A stretch of 64,000 nt of DNA, from positions 62,001 through 126,000 of the forward strand of contig JACKOJ010000005.1 in the NCBI GenBank assembly GCA_024234325.1, given 5' to 3'. Of this stretch, positions 42,989-52,500 are shown piece by piece (the first letter of the stretch is position 1; every line of letters starts with the position of its first letter). A program made the translations under genes and the position numbers. This DNA comes from Pseudomonadales bacterium. GTDB taxonomy: Bacteria; Pseudomonadota; Gammaproteobacteria; Pseudomonadales; Pseudohongiellaceae. The notes under the pieces were generated by a model that worked only from the letters and a program-made list of their open reading frames with translations, ran no database searches and was not told the origin of the DNA.

Positions 42989-43037
42989 GCACAACTATTT
43001 GATTTATATAGAAAACACATCATCTCCCTTTCTGCGC

Positions 43038-44696
43038 TCATTCTGCAAGCTTCCACGCGGGCTGCCCACGACTGCCGGTATTGGTAATCCGTCCGGCGCG
43101 CCGCAACTTAGTCAACAGGTTGGCGATTTTCTTTTCTTTCTGTCCTGCATCCAGGGCATCGCTCAGCTTGTCCAACAACAGCTTGTTGACTTCGGCGCGG
43201 CTGGCTTCCCCGAACTTCTCCAGATAGTCGGTCAAGAGCTTGGCGTAGAACTCGTCATCTTGGGCACGAGTGCGGATGTAGTCCGCCTTGCTGGCGGTGG
43301 CAGCAGCCACCTTGGCCGAAACAAAGTACTTCGGCTTGCGCCCCTCAATCAGCCCCGCCTTGCGCAGATGCGCGGCAGCGTCTTCCGGGATGGACAGTTT
43401 CTTCTGCACGCGATCGAGCGCCAACACGTCGGCCAGTGGCAAGTCCGTCTTCTGGATCAGCAAGCGGCTATATGCAATGTCCACCACGCTGCCATAGAGC
43501 GTCATCTGCACGGCGTTCGGTTCGCTCAGGTCGTAGTCCGGCATCGGAAAGTAGCGGCGAGCCTGGCCGATATACATGTCACGGATGCCATAACCCATCG
43601 TGTCGATCATGTTCAACTCGGCCATCGCCTGCGCGAGGAACGGGTTGCGATAACGGCGCGGCGTCTTCGTGCCCTGGACATACTCATCCGGCTGGCCGTC
43701 GTAAAATCCGCCCTCGTTGATGAAGATCAGACGATCTTGCTGCTCCGTCACCACCACGCGGCCATTGCGGCTGTAGTCCTGATGCGCGATGCAGTTGTGC
43801 AAGGCTTCGAGCACGATCTTCTGATCGTACTTTGGCACTTCAATGGGCAAGAGTTCATCCTGCGGCAGGATGCGCAACTGGATGTTGCGGATACGCTGAT
43901 AGAGCCGGGTCGTGTTGAGCAGGAACGGCAAGCCGAAATGCTCGTAGGCGCGCTCCGGGCCTTCCAGACTCCAAGTAAGTTGCGCCGGATGGGGATTGAG
44001 CCGCCAGGCGGATTCTGCCTTCCCCAACAGCAGCAAGGTGGCGCGCGTGATATGACCATCCCGCGTAACGCGTGCGCGATCAAGGAAGGTCGCGAGCGGC
44101 CAGTCCATCACCTCATCAACGGATACGCGATTGGCGTACTTCTTTGCGAAGGATTCACGCGCCTTGCCCACCGCCTCACCATCGAGATCGTCCAGCGTGG
44201 CACTGGGAACCAACTGTGCCGTCCAGTCCTGCGCCAGCGTCTGGTTGCGGATTTCATCCTGCTTGTCCAACCCCAGTGGCATCAGGCTTTCGCCCGCTCT
44301 GGCGTAGAAGTGACCCTGCCATGCGACGGGCATGCCACGTGGCGCGGCGGGAATCTCGAACAGCAGCACGCGACCGCCGCCATGATGCAGCTCGTGGATG
44401 GCGCGGAACGTGATGCTAGGCTCCGTGCCCTGCGCCATCTGGTGCTTCAAGCCGTTCAACTGTTCGGCATCTGGCCGGTAGTTCGTACCCACCACCGTGC
44501 GTGATTTGTTGTTGACGCCGAACACCAGCCAACCCGATTCCACGCCGCGCAGGTTCGCCTCGTTGGCCAAAGCAGAAAAATACTTGCCGATTTCGCTGGT
44601 CTTGTAGTCGTTGTCCGCCTGTTTGAACTCCACCACCTCGCATTCCCAGCGGGCAATGAGTTCATCCAGTAGCGACTTCAATTCCACCTGATCCAT
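43038..44696 (-). CDS. AlbA_2/Schlafen-type ATP-binding protein
   Basis: 552 residues from the ATG at 44696 (MDQVELKSLLDELIA). An AlbA_2 (Schlafen) domain occupies about residues 15-150: CEVVEFKQADNDYKTSEIGK, then GWLVFGVNNKSRTVVG and GHFYARAGESLMPLG. A GHKL-type (HATPase_c_4) region follows with LEALHNCIAHQDYSRNGRVV and IFINEGGFYDGQ. The C-terminus is helical with a winged-helix look (LLDKLSDALDAGQKEKKIAN). AlbA_2 domains bind or cleave nucleic acids in several defence proteins. It starts 8 bases after the methyltransferase stop, so it belongs to the same transcript. Confidence 0.8.
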   Translation of the reverse strand: MDQVELKSLLDELIARWECEVVEFKQADNDYKTSEIGKYFSALANEANLRGVESGWLVFGVNNKSRTVVGTNYRPDAEQLNGLKHQMAQGTEPSITFRAIHELHHGGGRVLLFEIPAAPRGMPVAWQGHFYARAGESLMPLGLDKQDEIRNQTLAQDWTAQLVPSATLDDLDGEAVGKARESFAKKYANRVSVDEVMDWPLATFLDRARVTRDGHITRATLLLLGKAESAWRLNPHPAQLTWSLEGPERAYEHFGLPFLLNTTRLYQRIRNIQLRILPQDELLPIEVPKYDQKIVLEALHNCIAHQDYSRNGRVVVTEQQDRLIFINEGGFYDGQPDEYVQGTKTPRRYRNPFLAQAMAELNMIDTMGYGIRDMYIGQARRYFPMPDYDLSEPNAVQMTLYGSVVDIAYSRLLIQKTDLPLADVLALDRVQKKLSIPEDAAAHLRKAGLIEGRKPKYFVSAKVAAATASKADYIRTRAQDDEFYAKLLTDYLEKFGEASRAEVNKLLLDKLSDALDAGQKEKKIANLLTKLRRAGRITNTGSRGQPAWKLAE

Positions 44697-44704
44697 GACG
44701 TGCC

Positions 44705-46660
44705 TCAAATGCTCTTCACTTCGGTGGATGGCGACAAGAGCTTGAAGATCTGCTCCACGTTGATCTTGACGGCGCTGTCCTTGAACCCCGCATCGCGGAA
44801 TACCACGCGCAGCGGCTTGTGCGTGGCCAGTTCCTTGACAAAGGCTTCGTCGATGCCGCCATGCGCGTCGAAGCAGGCGGCAAGCGCGTCGCCGTCCACG
44901 AAGAACACGTCCTTGCCCTGGATGGATTGCTTTTCGATGGGCAGGGCGAGGTCAACGCCCCAGTCCAGCATCACTTCGAACAGCAGATCTTCCGCTGTGC
45001 GGTCAGGCTTGATGTTGTCGACGAACAGATCGAGATTGGTCTTGTCCAGCGAGTCGGGAGAGTAATACACGTCGGCCATGTTCGAGGTGTCTATCTTGAA
45101 GACGCGGAAGCCAGTATCTTGATTCCAATCCGGATGAGCTGTTCCGTTCATAACCTTCTTGCCAGCGCGGCGAATCCTTTCCATGGAGAGCTCTGATATT
45201 TTCCGAAAACCATCTCTGAACGCCCCGGACTGTTCGTCGCAAGGCTCAGGAAGTTGAACCATTATGAACTTTCGATTGCGCCCATCCTCTGCATTAAGTC
45301 GTATAACAGCATCCGCAGTAGTGGAAGAGCCCGCAAAGAAGTCGAGAACAATCTGCTTCTCGCCTTTCACCAAGCGCATCAGGTAGGCGATCAGGTTTGT
45401 AGGTTTCGAAAAGCTGAACGGAATCGATAGGTCGTTCAGTTCCTTTGTTCCCTGAGAGTTTGGAAAATCATATATTACGTCCTCGGGATGCAATGTTGAT
45501 TCTACATCTTCATCGAAATAGACCTTTGGATATATATTCCACCTTGCCTGATTGCCGTTCTCATCGAGGAGCGGATTTTTTGCTGATCCTTCTGTAAATA
45601 TCAGAAGATGTTTTTGTTTTAGGTATGTATCTACCGACCAACGCCAGACTTTGTCGCCATTCGACTGAGGCTTGATCTTGGCTCCATCCTTCTTTTCTTC
45701 AGGAAATACGTTTCCAGGAGGAATGATGAGAGAGCCATCTGGAGCCTCTATATAATAGCGTTGGTTCGGTCGCGAATCTAAAGATGGCTGATAGAGAGAC
45801 GCTCCGCTCTTCTTGTACTTTCGACCATCCTCTTCCTCATACTTGTAGTCACTTTCCTCCCTTTCCTTGGGTATGCCGAACTCGGCAAGCAGTTCGATCT
45901 GCTTTGCATAAACTAGAACGTGATCCTTCGTGGGACGAAAGTGGGTTCCTTTGTCCGATGTTCTCTTTGCAATACGCGTTACTTGCGAAATATAGTTCTG
46001 TTCTCCAAATATCTCGCCGCACAGTGTTCTAAGGCTTCCGACCTCATCGTCGCCAATGCTGATGAATAACACGCCATCGTCGGCCAGAAGTCGAGACGCA
46101 AGACGAAGTCGTGAATACATCATGGTCAGCCAATCGGAATGGAATCGTCCATTTGCTGCAGTGTTGGCGGCCAGCCGATTACCTTCATCATCCACTTGAT
46201 TTGAGCGACGCAAGTATTCGCCTGCGTCTTCGGCAAAATCATCCTCGTAAATGAAGTCGTTCCCGGTGTTGTACGGCGGGTCGATATAAATCAGCTTCAC
46301 CTTCCCCAGGTACGTCTCCTGCAACAGCTTCAAGGCATCCAGGTTATCTCCCTCGATGAACAGGTTCTTCGTGGTATCGAAGTCCACGCTCTCTTCACGG
46401 CAAGGCCGCAAGGTCTTGGCAATCGGCGCATTGGCCGTCAGCAGCGCCTCGCGTTTGCCCGGCCAGTTGAGGTGATACCGCTCCTGCGGCCCTTCCACCA
46501 GCGAAGCCGAAAGCTCCTGCCGCAACTGGTCGAAATCCACCGCCAGCTTCACACTGCCGTCCTCACCTCGCGCCTCGGTCACGCAGCCAGGGAACAGATC
46601 GCGGATGCGCGCGATGTTGTCTTCGGTCAGGTTGGGCGAGTGCATTTTTAGTTGATTCAT
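44705..46660 (-). CDS. mod: Type III-like site-specific DNA (adenine-N6) methyltransferase, Mod subunit
   Basis: 651 residues from the ATG at 46660 (MNQLKMHSPNLTED); longer readings overlap the upstream gene. Beta-class order: catalytic DPPYNTG at 127-133 first, the SAM-binding DFFAGSSTTADAV at 440-452 last. The region between, about residues 220-420, is the target recognition domain. In type III systems Mod gives sequence specificity and modifies one strand of an asymmetric site. It is the only methyltransferase in the operon, so it probably has to protect the host from every nuclease encoded here. Confidence 0.92.
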   Translation of the reverse strand: MNQLKMHSPNLTEDNIARIRDLFPGCVTEARGEDGSVKLAVDFDQLRQELSASLVEGPQERYHLNWPGKREALLTANAPIAKTLRPCREESVDFDTTKNLFIEGDNLDALKLLQETYLGKVKLIYIDPPYNTGNDFIYEDDFAEDAGEYLRRSNQVDDEGNRLAANTAANGRFHSDWLTMMYSRLRLASRLLADDGVLFISIGDDEVGSLRTLCGEIFGEQNYISQVTRIAKRTSDKGTHFRPTKDHVLVYAKQIELLAEFGIPKEREESDYKYEEEDGRKYKKSGASLYQPSLDSRPNQRYYIEAPDGSLIIPPGNVFPEEKKDGAKIKPQSNGDKVWRWSVDTYLKQKHLLIFTEGSAKNPLLDENGNQARWNIYPKVYFDEDVESTLHPEDVIYDFPNSQGTKELNDLSIPFSFSKPTNLIAYLMRLVKGEKQIVLDFFAGSSTTADAVIRLNAEDGRNRKFIMVQLPEPCDEQSGAFRDGFRKISELSMERIRRAGKKVMNGTAHPDWNQDTGFRVFKIDTSNMADVYYSPDSLDKTNLDLFVDNIKPDRTAEDLLFEVMLDWGVDLALPIEKQSIQGKDVFFVDGDALAACFDAHGGIDEAFVKELATHKPLRVVFRDAGFKDSAVKINVEQIFKLLSPSTEVKSI

Positions 46661-46679
46661 CGTATTTTCCACGTGAAAT

Positions 46680-48893
46680 TCACAATACTGTTTCAAGGAC
46701 ACCCATACGAGCATCGTAATGTTGCGGAAAGCCGGCTTCGACGAACACCGCTTTGAATTTTTCCAAATAATACGCAAGGTCATAATCTGCGTAGTCCATG
46801 ACGCTGAAGTTGATGCCATCCTTATGTGACCCCCTATCCAGGAATCGAGCCAACGCCACGAACCGGTTGTCTTGCTGCTCTAACTTTCCTAAAGCTGCTT
46901 TGAGCTCTTCGCCCTTGTTGTTAAACGAAAAGAAGTGCTCAAGGATGCAGCGCATGGTGTTCGGCACAACATGGGCTGGCAATTGCTGATCTCTCGCCTC
47001 ACGGAGGATGAACCAAAGGGCGTCATAATCGTTCATCAACTCATTCGATTTCATCGAGCTGACTTGGGTGTGCGGATTCTTGGTCACTCTGAATAGCTGG
47101 CACTTTCCGTTCTTATCGGTCACACCAAGCTGCTTCATCAGTTCGTGCAAGAAGAACAGGTTATGCGTCAGCACAATGACTTGGCGAACCTTTTGGCCCC
47201 CGGCTGGTGCAATCAATTCCTTGCAAATTACAGCTGCGATATCAAAGACGTAGTTGACCGAAAGACTGGAAATTGGGTCATCTATAACAACAATGGTCTT
47301 ATCCAGTTGGAACGTCTCACCTTCTTTCACTGATCCCTTCAGCAGTTCCATGTAGTAGAGAAAGGAAATTAGGGTCTTCTCCCCCTCGCTCAATGACTTC
47401 AATTCGCCACTGCTTTTCCCCTGCCGATTTAGGCAATACAGGTTTTCTTGCTCTGACTTTTTGGCGATTGAAAAAGCGGAAATCCCCATGTTGGAAAGCC
47501 GCTGATTGATAGCAACCATCGCCGCATCCACGCCAGTCTGCTTTCGGCGGAGCTTGGTCAGCGTTATGTTGAGCGATCCTAACTTTGTCGCCAGCTCACT
47601 GTCCTCTTTGGCATATCCAGCCTTCTGGTCGAGAAGCGGCGCGGTCATGGCGTCGTACATAGAAAAGGCTGCGGCTCTGTCTCGGCGGAGGACCTTCCAG
47701 AATTCGGCCTTGATACGGCGTTTTTCCGCATCACGGTCAGAGATGCGCTGATTGAATCCCGAGATTCGCTGGTTGATTACGGCGAGCTTATCCAACAAGT
47801 CACTCTGGCTGGATTCGGCAATGATGGCAGGCTCGCTTGGTTTTTCAATCTTCGCTTTCATTGCGACCAGATTGGTCTGCAAGACCAACTTGAGCGCAGA
47901 CCACACGCTCGCTAGCCCAGCATCCTCCTTGGCAAACGGGTCTTGCAGTGCCTGATTGACCGAAGCCTCTAATGCAGAAATCGCAGCCTCATATCTCTGG
48001 GCAAGGCTTTGGATATGATCAATTTTTGCTTGCCTGTCACCATCCAAAAGTTTGGAAAGCTCGGCGAGCAAATCATGCGGCATTATCTGCTGGCAAAAAG
48101 GGCACTCCGGGTCATGTGCAAACTCCCGTCCTTTGTTGACCCAATCGCTGTTCCCCCACTTCTCGATAAGCGGAGCCAACCTGCTTTGTCCCGATACAAC
48201 GATGCGCTCCTGCCAGATCGCGTCAAGCTCTATCGCTTGGAATCCCGGCTGGCTCAAACTTAGCTTGGACTTCTGGGGTTCAGTCCCTGATGCCTCTTCC
48301 AATCGTTTCTTTAAATTTTCAATTGTATCCAGCTCTTCGTCTTTAGCAACCGGGATAGCCTTCAGCGCGTCAAAGAAATTCTGTCGATTATTCCCATAAC
48401 CTTGTATCAACGGCTGAAGTTCTCCGCCGCTATTAGCGGCATGAGCTTTCCAAACCTCGGCCAGGGCCGTATTTTTCGCAGCAGCCAATGAATTCGTCGT
48501 CGATGCAGTTAGCTCCTTTAACTCTTCACGTCGTGCTTCAGCAGCGGCAATCTCTGGAGTTATTTCTTCAATTTGTTTTTGCGACTGCGTATCCAGTTCA
48601 CCCAAGGTGAAGATACCCGGCATTCCAGCTACGTCACCAATCACACGATCAACGAAGTCACTGTTATAGACCACGGGGCGATACGCTCCCTGACCCGTAG
48701 TCTCAACAGCGCAATGGTCGAAATCTGGACTTTTCTCGCCCCAGCCATGAATTACTTCGCCAATGGACGACTTGCCGGTGCCATTCAGACCGTAGAAGAA
48801 CACGGGCTTTTGGGTGCTCGTATCGAACTCAATTTCGACCGCTTTGGTCTGATGAAAGCTCTTGTAGTTGGAAATCGAAATCTTCTTTAGCAT
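46680..48893 (-). CDS. RloC-like AAA_13 ATPase, putative anticodon nuclease with zinc hook
   Basis: 737 residues. Walker A is GLNGTGKS (35-42). Coiled coil flanks a CPFC zinc-hook motif (C264, C267, in DPECPFCQQIMP), the Rad50-like feature that marks RloC within the PrrC/RloC group. The ABC signature region is LKSLSEGEKTLISFLYYMEL and Walker B is TIVVIDDPISSLS. Near the C-terminus R648-x3-E652 (MRCILEHFFSF) and H690 (RGSHKDG) have the order and approximate spacing of the PrrC catalytic triad (R320, E324, H356). RloC proteins excise the wobble nucleotide of tRNA when DNA damage or restriction alleviation is sensed. It stands between the DUF4391 gene and mod. Other AAA_13 proteins lacking nuclease activity remain an alternative. 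Confidence 0.75.
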   Translation of the reverse strand: MLKKISISNYKSFHQTKAVEIEFDTSTQKPVFFYGLNGTGKSSIGEVIHGWGEKSPDFDHCAVETTGQGAYRPVVYNSDFVDRVIGDVAGMPGIFTLGELDTQSQKQIEEITPEIAAAEARREELKELTASTTNSLAAAKNTALAEVWKAHAANSGGELQPLIQGYGNNRQNFFDALKAIPVAKDEELDTIENLKKRLEEASGTEPQKSKLSLSQPGFQAIELDAIWQERIVVSGQSRLAPLIEKWGNSDWVNKGREFAHDPECPFCQQIMPHDLLAELSKLLDGDRQAKIDHIQSLAQRYEAAISALEASVNQALQDPFAKEDAGLASVWSALKLVLQTNLVAMKAKIEKPSEPAIIAESSQSDLLDKLAVINQRISGFNQRISDRDAEKRRIKAEFWKVLRRDRAAAFSMYDAMTAPLLDQKAGYAKEDSELATKLGSLNITLTKLRRKQTGVDAAMVAINQRLSNMGISAFSIAKKSEQENLYCLNRQGKSSGELKSLSEGEKTLISFLYYMELLKGSVKEGETFQLDKTIVVIDDPISSLSVNYVFDIAAVICKELIAPAGGQKVRQVIVLTHNLFFLHELMKQLGVTDKNGKCQLFRVTKNPHTQVSSMKSNELMNDYDALWFILREARDQQLPAHVVPNTMRCILEHFFSFNNKGEELKAALGKLEQQDNRFVALARFLDRGSHKDGINFSVMDYADYDLAYYLEKFKAVFVEAGFPQHYDARMGVLETVL

Positions 48894-48934
48894 CGTCGCC
48901 CCGAGATTTTTTCAAATCACATAGTCAACATTTT

Positions 48935-49597
48935 TTAGCGGTTCAATACTTCAATATCGTTCTTCAAAGCATGTAAGGCCGCATTGATTTCCACCTTGCG
49001 GTTGAACTGCTTTTCCTTGGCCAGCCGCGCCGTGGTCTTATCCAGCTCGCGCTGCTTGGCCTGCACCTGTTCGACCCGCGCCACCAGCTCGGCCAGTGTT
49101 TCCTGTGGCCGCGTTGGCAGAGGGATCAGGCGGTACAGCAACTGCTCGTACAAACCGCCCAGGTGCAGCGCTACGGGCATGGCTGTCCGCGGGCTGCCGA
49201 CCGGCAGCCAGTCGGTCGCAAAGTAGTCCGATATCACCCACCGGTTCGCGTCGGACTCGTTCAGGCGTTTGTAGGCGGCGATAACCTGAGTCCTGTCCTC
49301 GAAGGCCAGCTCGAACACGATGGGGAACGGGATGGCCCCGTCGATGCAGCGCAACACATCACGATGCAGTTCCAACGTCTTGAGCTGAAGACTGAATACC
49401 TGAATTTCTGGCGCGCCGGGTCGCGCAGGCAGGTGAATCGTTTCTGGCGCGAGCTTGAATGCCCAGACGATCTGCTCAACTTGCTTGACGAACAGATCTT
49501 TGAGCCGGGTGTTGGCTCTGCTGTGCTCGTAGATCTTGTTCTTGGGCAGAACACGCCCGAAGGCTGCCTGTTTGGGGTAGGCGATCAGCGCACTCAT
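48935..49597 (-). CDS. DUF4391 domain protein
   Basis: 220 residues. IAYPKQAAFGRVLPKNKIYE, QVEQIVWAFKLAPETIHLPA and LELHRDVLRCIDGAIPFPIV followed by YFATDWLP are characteristic DUF4391 segments. The C-terminal 60 residues are a basic coiled coil (VEQVQAKQRELDKTTARLAK). The family is known only from association with helicases and methyltransferases of defence loci. Its ATG overlaps the helicase stop by four bases, so the two are translationally coupled. Confidence 0.85.
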   Translation of the reverse strand: MSALIAYPKQAAFGRVLPKNKIYEHSRANTRLKDLFVKQVEQIVWAFKLAPETIHLPARPGAPEIQVFSLQLKTLELHRDVLRCIDGAIPFPIVFELAFEDRTQVIAAYKRLNESDANRWVISDYFATDWLPVGSPRTAMPVALHLGGLYEQLLYRLIPLPTRPQETLAELVARVEQVQAKQRELDKTTARLAKEKQFNRKVEINAALHALKNDIEVLNR

Positions 49598-52500
49598 CCA
49601 GCCTCCTGAATCACGAGGAAGCTGATGAGTTCGAAGTCGTCCAGCCCGGAGATGGTGCCCGTGAGCGCCGTGGTCTTGCCGCCGGTGAACAGGCTGTCCA
49701 GATCCTTTTCTTCCTTCACCTCGATCATCGAACGGATGGCTTTGCCCAGCAGATCGGAGTAGGGCTGCATCCTGCGGCCATCCGATGTTTCCTGATTGAA
49801 GCGCTGGCTGGCCTCAATCATGGGCTTGTCCCGCCCTTTGCAGCAGGTGCGCGCCAGATCGAGCAGGCGCTTGATCTCGGTATGGTCATGGATCACCTCG
49901 CCCTCGCGGTTGATGTAGACGAGGTAGTAGGGGTGCAGGCGGTTGTGCTGGTTGAGGTTGACACCCCCTGCTTTGGAAGAAATAGCGCGGTTGCGTAGCG
50001 TGAAGATCACCCCTGGGCGCAGCCCCATCTCAGATTGGGCGGGTACAACGGCGTGTATGCCGTTGGGCACATTGCTCAGTTCGCCGTGGGCCTTGACGTA
50101 GTTCAACAAGTCCATGCGGAAGTCGTTTAAACCCAGATCGGTGATAGAGACACCGGTCTTCAGATCTTCCAGCTCGATAACTTCTTCCTGCAAGCGGCGC
50201 AGTTGCTCCTTGCGGTAGGCCATGTCGTTGGCCTGAGCGGAAATCACGTTGTCGTCGCCGGTGGCGGTGACATCTACGATCATCATCCGATTTTCGACGC
50301 GCTCCTTGAGGTTGATGTATTCATCCAGCGAAATCTCGGGCCAGTAGTTCACCAACTGAATACTGCTATTGGGCGAACCAATACGGTCCACGCGCCCGAA
50401 GCGCTGGATGATGCGTACGGGGTTCCAGTGGATGTCGTAGTTGATTAGGTAGTCACAATCCTGAAGGTTCTGACCCTCTGAGATGCAGTCGGTGCCAATG
50501 AGAAGGTCGATCTCCGCTGGCTCGTTGGGCAGCACGATGGGTTTCTCTTTGGAACGCGGCGAGAACAGCGTCAGAAGTTCCTGGAAGTCATATGTCCTGG
50601 GTAGCGTGGACTTGGGTCGATCACTACCTGTGACTTTGGCGGTGTGCAGTTTCAGGGCTGCCACAGTCGGAGCCAGATTGTTGTACAGATAATCGGCAGT
50701 GTCGGCGAAGGCAGTGAAGATCAGCACTTTCTTGTTGCCGGGGTTAATGGGACTGGCTATTTTGCTCAGGACGTGCCCTTTGAGATGCTGGAGCTTGGCG
50801 TCGTCAGTAGGGGTAACTTTTGCCATCGACACCAATAATATCTCGATACTAGCAAGATCGCCTTTAAGATCGTGTTCCCATGAAGGCAAATCCATATCGG
50901 CCAAGCTTATCTTAACTTTGCCGCCGATATCGTCATCCTGGTCGATTTCATCGAGCAGATCGTCATCTTCGACATCAATGCCTTCCAATATTTCGGTCAG
51001 GTCGTTCACATTATCGGCGTTGCCGGTCTGGTTGAAAGCCGCAATCTTCTCCAGAGTATTCTGGTGCTTGGCTTGTAGGGATTGTAGCGTGAGGCGGAAC
51101 GAGTGGACGGAACTTTCTAGGCGTTTTAACAGGTTGACCGTCATCAGTGCCTGCAAGCTTTTCTCGCGATCCACCTGCCGTAGAGTACCTTTTTCACCGA
51201 CTTTGGTGTCGTACAGATCTTCATACTTTCTTAGACGGCTGGGCAGAATGTAGCTGACCGGGGCGTAGACGGCGAGTTTGAGGCTGGAAAGTTGCTGGAA
51301 TATTTCGTTGAAGCTCATAACGTCAGAGCGCGTGGTGAGAGCGCAATGGAACGACAAAGGCTTGCGACGGTCGGGGAAATGGCCGATGTCCTTGGTGTCG
51401 TAGAAGGTTTGGATATGCCTGCGCGAGCGCGCGATGGTGACACTGTCGAGCAACTCGAAAAAGTCGAAATCCAGTGCATCAAGGATAGCGCGTGGCGTAC
51501 GTTCCTCTGGTGGGAGCTTGGACCAGGCATTGAAGGCGGTCTGGGCATTTCGAAAGACCTCCTCCACTGACCTGCTGGTGCGCAGCTTTTTGCTGAGGTT
51601 CTCGGAATCTCCCTCATACGCCAACGCAAGCTGATTGCGCAAATCGGTGAAACGGTTGTTTACTGGCGTGGCCGAGAGCATCAACACCTTAGTCTTCACA
51701 CCTTCGCGGATGACTTTGTTCATCAGCTTCTGGTAACGGGTCTCTCGATCTTTGAAGGCGTCGTTGTTGCGGAAGTTGTGCGATTCATCAATAACGACGA
51801 GGTCATAATTGCCCCAGTTGATTCGGTTGAGAGGTGTTCCGAAGGAATCACCACTGGTGCGGCTTAGGTCGGTGTGGCACAGCACGTCGTAGCTGAAACG
51901 GTCGCGGGCAAAGATGTTGGTCTTGAGATTACGGTTGTAGTTAAGCCAGTTGTCCGCCAGTTTCTTCGGGCACAGCACCAGAACAGACTTGTTCCGCAGC
52001 TCGTAATACTTCACTACTGCCAGTGCAGTGAAAGTCTTGCCGAGCCCGACGCTGTCGGCCAGGATACAGCCGCTGTAGGTTTCCAGCTTGTTGATGATGC
52101 CGGTGGCGGCGTCCCTCTGGTAATTGAAGAGTTTATTCCAGATTAGCGTGTCCTGATAACCAGTGCGGTCATTGGGTAACACGTCTTCGTCTATGTCATC
52201 AAGGAACTCGTTGAAGATGTTATAGAGCATCAGGAAGTAGATGCTCTCGGGTGAGTTCTCTTGATAAACGGACGCGATGTGCTCGCAGATTTGGGCAGTC
52301 ACATCCTCCAGTTTCTCAGAGTCGCCCCAGATTTGATCAAACAGACTGAGATAGGCATTCGCAATAGGGGCTTCAATCTTATTCACCAGATTGGAGATGG
52401 CATTGCCTTGGTTGTAACCCAGATCAACAGCGGTGAAGCCGTGCAGAGGCACATAAGCACTGTTAGCACCGTCGGCCTCTACGCAGGCAAATTGCTGCAT

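Noticed and set aside
40694..43087. Open frame of 797 codons on the plus strand
   Set aside because: It is antisense to res, which has full helicase and nuclease motifs; the translated frame is rich in His, Gln, Val and Arg as expected for a shadow.
42999..44504. Open frame of 501 codons on the plus strand
   Set aside because: Antisense to the AlbA_2 gene; composition is that of a shadow frame.
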